49,966 bases of DNA from Saprospiraceae bacterium (GTDB lineage Bacteria > Bacteroidota > Bacteroidia > Chitinophagales > Saprospiraceae). The stretch is from the NCBI GenBank assembly GCA_020850225.1, contig JADZFD010000038.1, positions 1 to 49,966 on the forward strand, read 5' to 3'. Shown here piece by piece: positions 46,045 through 49,966 of this stretch. The translations under genes and the position numbers were made by a program. Each line of letters starts with the position of its first letter. Position 1 is the first letter of the stretch. Under the pieces are notes generated by a model. The model ran no database searches, was not told the origin of the DNA, and saw nothing but the letters and a program-made list of their open reading frames with translations.

Positions 46045-46557
46045 TTAATTTAAATGAATATCTTTAACCAATGTATTAACAAAGGCTTCCTGATTTGCAT
46101 CACCCTGCAATTCTTTCTTAATCACTTTTTCAGCAATGCTTAATGCCATCGTTCCGATTTCATTTTTGACCTCAGTGAATGCTGTTCTCTTGAGGCTTTC
46201 GATTTCGGTCACCGCATTGGCAACAATCTTATTGGCTTCTTCCTTTGCTTTATCTTTAGCCTCTGATATCATTTGATTTTTAATATCCTTAGCTTCCTGA
46301 ATGATTTTGGATCTTTCTTCACGTGCTTCAGCAAGCAATTTCTCATTTTCTGCTTTCATATTTGCCATTTCTTCTTTAGTTTTTTTAGCAGCGTCCATAG
46401 CATTCTGGATATCTTCTTCTCTCTTTTCTAATGCTTCTGCGATAGGTTTGAAAGCAAATTTGGAAACTATATACCAAAAAATAAGAAAAATAACCAATGA
46501 CCAAATGGCTAATCCTGGTGTTGGCTGAAAGGGTGTAAAAGTAACTAAACTAAACAT
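46045..46557 (-). CDS. atpF: ATP synthase F0 b subunit
   Basis: This stator stalk subunit, 170 residues, has one N-terminal TM helix (about 15-36, LAIWSLVIFLIFWYIVSKFAF) and a long charged coiled coil (about 40-140), with the fragment FKPIAEALEKREEDIQNAMDAAKK typical of the family. It is separated from atpE by 116 bp that contain a terminator-like hairpin, so its expression may be lower than that of the c subunit. Confidence 0.96.
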   Translation of the reverse strand: MFSLVTFTPFQPTPGLAIWSLVIFLIFWYIVSKFAFKPIAEALEKREEDIQNAMDAAKKTKEEMANMKAENEKLLAEAREERSKIIQEAKDIKNQMISEAKDKAKEEANKIVANAVTEIESLKRTAFTEVKNEIGTMALSIAEKVIKKELQGDANQEAFVNTLVKDIHLN

Positions 46558-46610
46558 ATATTAAAATTATGATGCTTTATGTTTTTGAAAATTAATCTTT
46601 AATATGACAA

Positions 46611-46648
46611 GAAAAAAGAAGATTGCTCGGCCAACCGCTCCGCAATCT
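46611..46648 (-). terminator. terminator-like hairpin between atpE and atpF (possible attenuator)
   Basis: On the minus strand AGATTGC (46648-46642) pairs with GCAATCT (46626-46620). An inner CGG/CCG pair extends the stem, and TCTTTTTTC follows. The arms plus T-tract have the form of an intrinsic terminator, placed inside the operon downstream of atpE. Confidence 0.65.
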
Positions 46649-46673
46649 AACTTTTCGTTTTGTCAGGGCTGAA

Positions 46674-46910
<237 letters not shown>

Positions 46911-46947
46911 TTAAACTATCCTTAGAATTACTGCTCTTCAGCAATAA

Positions 46948-48165
46948 TCAATGTGCTGCTTCAGGATGTGCTTCTTCTATAGCTGCTCCAATATACGAAG
47001 CTGTCAATATCGTAAACACAAATGCCTGTACAAATGCTACAATCAATTCGATAACCATCATAAACATGGTCAATGGAACTGATACTGCAGTACCTACAAG
47101 ACTTCCTGCCAAACTTTCTCCTGACTTTCCAAATATAAATATCAGCCCCACAAAACTCAGTATAGCAATGTGACCAGCTGATATATTACCAGCCAAACGC
47201 AGCATAAGTGTAAGAGGCTTGATAAACAATGCCATCACTTCTACACACGCCAACAAAATACGGATAGGAACAGGTACTCCGGGCATCCAGAATATATGTC
47301 CCCAATAGTGCTTGTTACCATTGATATTTACAATGATAAATACCAATATGGCAAGAACCATCGTCACAGTCAGACTTCCCGTAACATTCACACTTCCCAA
47401 AAATGGTACCTGACCCCACAAGTTAAGACCTAATATAAAAAAGAATATACTCAACAATAATGGAAAGTACTTCATATATCTGTCACCTATAAATGGTATC
47501 GCCACTTCGTCTCTGATAAAAAGTATCAATGGCTCCAGTAAGCCCTGGATGCCTCTCGGTGCTTTATCCGGATTGGTGCGATATCTTTGAGCAGCCTTTC
47601 TGAACAGCCAAAATAAAAAGAGAGATACCAGAATCATCGACACTACATTTTTCGTCATCGAAAAATCCATAAAAGAGGTAAATCCGCCTCCAAGGATACC
47701 TCCATCCAACGTTGTTCTGGCATCTAATCTATATTCCTTATCCTGATATTTGACAAAATAAAAATCTCTGTTTTTATTATTTACAAGCTCCTCTTTATGT
47801 ACAAAACCATTTACAGGTATCAGTCCTTCCATTGGAAATCCGGCTTCTGACACCCTGTAAACGCTACCATGATGCATAACATAACCATTATACGCATTAG
47901 CACCGTCTTCGTGATGACCTGGTGCAAACTTACCTGAACTGAATATATCCCAACCTTGGTCGGATTTCAGTATCATAGGCAATGGTATACGTACAGCATC
48001 CAGTATGCTGAATACATTGGCGTCACTGATATGATGTATGGCTGTTGCTCCCGGATCAAACTTTCCGTGTTCAGCTTCATGACCAGCGGTAGGATCTTCG
48101 TGAGCCGAGACGCTGAATACAAATGTAAATGACAGTAAAACAAGTAATAAAATCCGGTTTCTCAT
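46948..48165 (-). CDS. atpB: ATP synthase F0 a subunit with long secreted N-terminal extension
   Basis: This proton-channel subunit has 405 residues, far longer than the roughly 270 of E. coli. A signal peptide (1-21, ending FSVSA) is followed by a soluble, His-rich N-terminal extension of about 150 residues that should lie in the periplasm. The membrane core starts near 170. It has the conserved ion-path region KPLTLMLRLAGNISAGHIAILSFVGL with the essential Arg, and ends VAFVQAFVFTILTASYIGAAIEEAH. The long form is typical of Bacteroidota. It is the first gene of the operon. No atpI was found upstream. Confidence 0.95.
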   Translation of the reverse strand: MRNRILLLVLLSFTFVFSVSAHEDPTAGHEAEHGKFDPGATAIHHISDANVFSILDAVRIPLPMILKSDQGWDIFSSGKFAPGHHEDGANAYNGYVMHHGSVYRVSEAGFPMEGLIPVNGFVHKEELVNNKNRDFYFVKYQDKEYRLDARTTLDGGILGGGFTSFMDFSMTKNVVSMILVSLFLFWLFRKAAQRYRTNPDKAPRGIQGLLEPLILFIRDEVAIPFIGDRYMKYFPLLLSIFFFILGLNLWGQVPFLGSVNVTGSLTVTMVLAILVFIIVNINGNKHYWGHIFWMPGVPVPIRILLACVEVMALFIKPLTLMLRLAGNISAGHIAILSFVGLIFIFGKSGESLAGSLVGTAVSVPLTMFMMVIELIVAFVQAFVFTILTASYIGAAIEEAHPEAAH

Positions 48166-48478
48166 TCAGATAGTGTTATCTTTTTTGAAAATTTGCCGCA
48201 AAGGTATGAAAAGATACTGTTATAAAAAACAATTGATACTCTTTTATTTACAATGTTTTAAATATTTTTTTGATCGGGATAAATTTGAATCTTCCGACCT
48301 ATTAAGGCAAATAAAATTTTACTGCGTCTATATTATATCCATTTTATCAAATTTTACGTTGTATTAAAGGACCATTCCCTTATTTTATACTAATAAATAT
48401 CTGGAAGATAGGTACTGTTATCTCGTTCTGTAGTTATTAATTTACAGTTCAATGACAACTTAAGTATGCTGAATCGGA
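48166..48478. other. intergenic region upstream of the atp operon
   Basis: These 313 bp contain the atpB promoter (48199-48232) and otherwise AT-rich DNA. A 64-codon frame on the plus strand overlaps the promoter and has an unnatural Phe/Tyr/Lys-rich composition, so I do not call it a gene. Confidence 0.5.
48199..48232 (-). promoter_or_regulatory. promoter of the atp operon
   Basis: On the minus strand TTG (48232-48230), a 23-bp spacer and TACCTTTG (48206-48199) precede the atpB ATG by about 33 bases. The -7 element is exact; the -33 element is partial. Confidence 0.55.
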
Positions 48479-49573
48479 TTAATTGACAATACGCATATTG
48501 TTATTGTAATACAGGTCCTTTAAAGCCTTTACAGGAATACCCTTGTTGAAACTTTGAGAACCATAACCAGCATAATTAATAGCTGCCAGTTTACCATTTT
48601 TGTCAATAACCGGTCCACCGCTGGAACCGGGAAGTGCCGGTATAGAATATAAGATTCGTTCTGAATCCGGTACTTGAGTGACTGTTCCCTGAGTAAATTG
48701 TGCTTTTATACCATTTTGCGTTTGAGCAATTACATCTCCATTGTTATAGGCTATCAAATACAGCTCATCATTCATATTCAGGCTATCGTTTACATCCTGA
48801 AGGTTAAAAATATTTGTTACACCTGATGGCAATGTCCTGTTGTCTGTCTGTATAATAGCCAAATCAACATTTTCCCCTGTGGCAACCTTTTTGATTGAAC
48901 AAGGAAACATGCCCAGTCTGTTTTGATAGTCAATATCGCTGTTATTCAGGCTAATACCAAGATAGACAACCCGCGTTTGAAATTGGAAATCTTCTGTATT
49001 GAAAAATTTAATATCTTTTTTCTTTTCAAACCCCTTAATACTGTCCTGCAATACTATTATTTGCTCCAAAATACTATCATTTTCAATAGGATAACCTGAA
49101 GATCTATAAATTTGGACGATTTGTTTTAAACTATCTACCTTGTATTCAAGACTTCCAATTTCGTTGTCAATTAATTCTTGTAAATAATCATTAAAATCTT
49201 CGAAATAATCTCTGACTTCATCAGCATGATTATCCGGATTAACTACGTGACGGTTTGTTGCTATTTCTCCCTGTTCAGAAATAAAAAAACCGGTACCAGT
49301 ATGAGCAGATAATTTATGTAATGCTTCTGTCTCAGATTCAAAAAACAATAGAGAATCCCCGATTGAATAATAGTGCTTCTTATCTGGAAACACAGATACT
49401 TCAAAATAGTAAGCCATATGAATAAGTACAACACTATTTTCATATTTGCTGTATAATTCAGCTGGTGATAGAAGTTCAAGCTTGGTTACGGGTGTAGATG
49501 CAGGTGTAGATACAAATTAATAGTAGCCAAAAGCAGCTAATGCACCAATGAAAAATACAAAAAACATTTTCAT
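48479..49573 (-). pseudogene. trypsin-like (S1/HtrA-type) serine protease with in-frame TAA after the N-terminal anchor
   Basis: The intact part (ATG 49417 to stop 48479, 312 residues) has the triad His in ATNRHVV, Asp in VDLAIIQTD and Ser in GSSGGPVID. A coiled-coil insert of about 80 residues lies between His and Asp. The same frame stays open upstream of 49417 with protein-like sequence (ELLSPAELYSKYENSVVLIH), typical of the entry into this protease fold, but it holds no ATG, GTG or TTG. Further up, across a TAA at 49517-49519, an ATG at 49573 begins a membrane anchor or signal (MKMFFVFFIGALAAFGYY) in the same frame. The simplest reading is one gene cut by a nonsense codon after residue 18. 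A sequencing error or read-through is possible. Starting at 49417 would lose the export signal and first strand. Confidence 0.72.
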
Positions 49574-49852
49574 AAATGAGGTGGTTTGTCGTTATTTTAA
49601 TAAATTATTGATTACAATATAATTCACTACATTGAATCAATTCAATAGATTTTAATTAGAAAAGAAAATTTATTTTAAAATGAAATATATAGTTATACTC
49701 AGATAAACCACTCTGTTGAACTTAAAATTACATACAATTTTAATGTTAATGCAGATAATCTGTGTAATAATTAACTAACGAACAAATTTAAAAAATAATT
49801 ATGCATTATTTGAAAATAATTAACTTTTTTTTGTTTTAAACCCTAACTCCGC
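49574..49852. other. AT-rich intergenic region upstream of the protease
   Basis: These 279 bp contain a possible TAAATTTG box (49790-49783, minus) without a matching -33 element. I see no hairpin or ORF that I can support. Confidence 0.35.
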
Positions 49853-49966
49853 TCAGTTTAGGTAGTCTATTTTTAATTTTTTAAATAAATTGATTGTTTT
49901 GTTAGTGATTTCAGAGCGATTCCACTGTCCTCTTATTTTCATTTGATAAATTGACTTTGAAATTTC
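49853..49966 (-). CDS. C-terminal fragment of an unidentified protein (partial, runs off right edge)
   Basis: The minus strand is open from the window edge to a TGA at 49855-49853. It gives about 37 residues that read like a genuine C-terminus (QMKIRGQWNRSEI, then a Lys-rich helix ending KKLKIDYLN). The frame has normal codon use for this genome. The fragment is too short to identify the family. The full gene lies to the right of the window. Confidence 0.45.
   Translation of the reverse strand, partial: EISKSIYQMKIRGQWNRSEITNKTINLFKKLKIDYLN

Noticed and set aside
46620-46648. Possible tRNA fragment (GGAGCGGTTGGCCGAGC resembles a D-arm of a Ser or Leu tRNA).
   Set aside because: There is no acceptor, anticodon or T arm nearby. 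The element is a simple hairpin with a T-tract.
48173-48367. A 64-codon plus-strand frame upstream of the atp operon.
   Set aside because: It overlaps the atpB promoter and has a Phe/Tyr/Lys-rich composition that reflects AT-rich DNA rather than coding.
49261-49479. A 72-codon minus-strand frame beginning with a signal-like hydrophobic stretch (MKIVLYLFIW).
   Set aside because: It overlaps the protease in another frame and soon degenerates. The protease frame itself is open and family-like across this region, so a frameshift join is not needed.

Overview
The window reads as chromosomal DNA of a free-living Bacteroidota bacterium, most likely from the Saprospiraceae or a close relative (inference). 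The signs are a large secreted protein ending in a type IX secretion (T9SS) sorting domain, promoters of the TTTG-N(17-23)-TAnnTTTG type, no Shine-Dalgarno-like leaders, AT-rich spacers, an ATP synthase operon with no beta or epsilon genes next to it, and an ATP synthase a subunit with a long secreted N-terminal extension. No rRNA, tRNA, CRISPR array, insertion sequence, integrase or phage gene was found.

Layout. At 1-95 there is a probable 3' gene fragment. A minus-strand block follows: ruvX-def (150-1123), a 1453-residue multidomain T9SS surface protein (1437-5798), a CtpA-type protease (6355-7983) and the glnS-argS pair (8182-11745). On the plus strand come two tandem vanadium haloperoxidase-like lipoproteins (12060-15541), each with its own promoter and terminator, then a YwqK-like lipoprotein and a TesB thioesterase. 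Next is a probable carA-eno-ftsB-like-sucD operon (17576-21271), nadC with an unknown gene, and pbpC. A lone methylmalonyl-CoA mutase large subunit (minus) faces an ABC-F ATPase and thrS (plus).

The accessory-looking part runs from 31.7 to 42.8 kb. It holds a Cas4-like PD-(D/E)XK nuclease with four cysteines, an SDR/DUF2867 protein, a TehA/SLAC1-family channel, a NarK-type nitrate transporter with an extra periplasmic domain, a histidine-bearing helical lipoprotein, a penicillin-acylase-family hydrolase, and a tightly overlapping small unknown protein-fdhD-mobA operon. Nitrate transport together with FdhD and MobA suggests molybdenum-enzyme metabolism, but no molybdoenzyme lies in the window.

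The right end holds the ATP synthase operon atpB-E-F-H-A-G (minus), with a terminator-like hairpin between atpE and atpF. Beyond it is a trypsin-like protease whose N-terminal anchor is separated from its body by an in-frame TAA, and a gene fragment at the edge. Most genes are housekeeping. The points most worth a second look are the interrupted protease, the cohesin/dockerin/lectin T9SS protein, the NarK insertion, the atpE/atpF hairpin, the tandem haloperoxidases and the standalone Fe-S nuclease. I see no clear new multigene defence or biosynthetic system.
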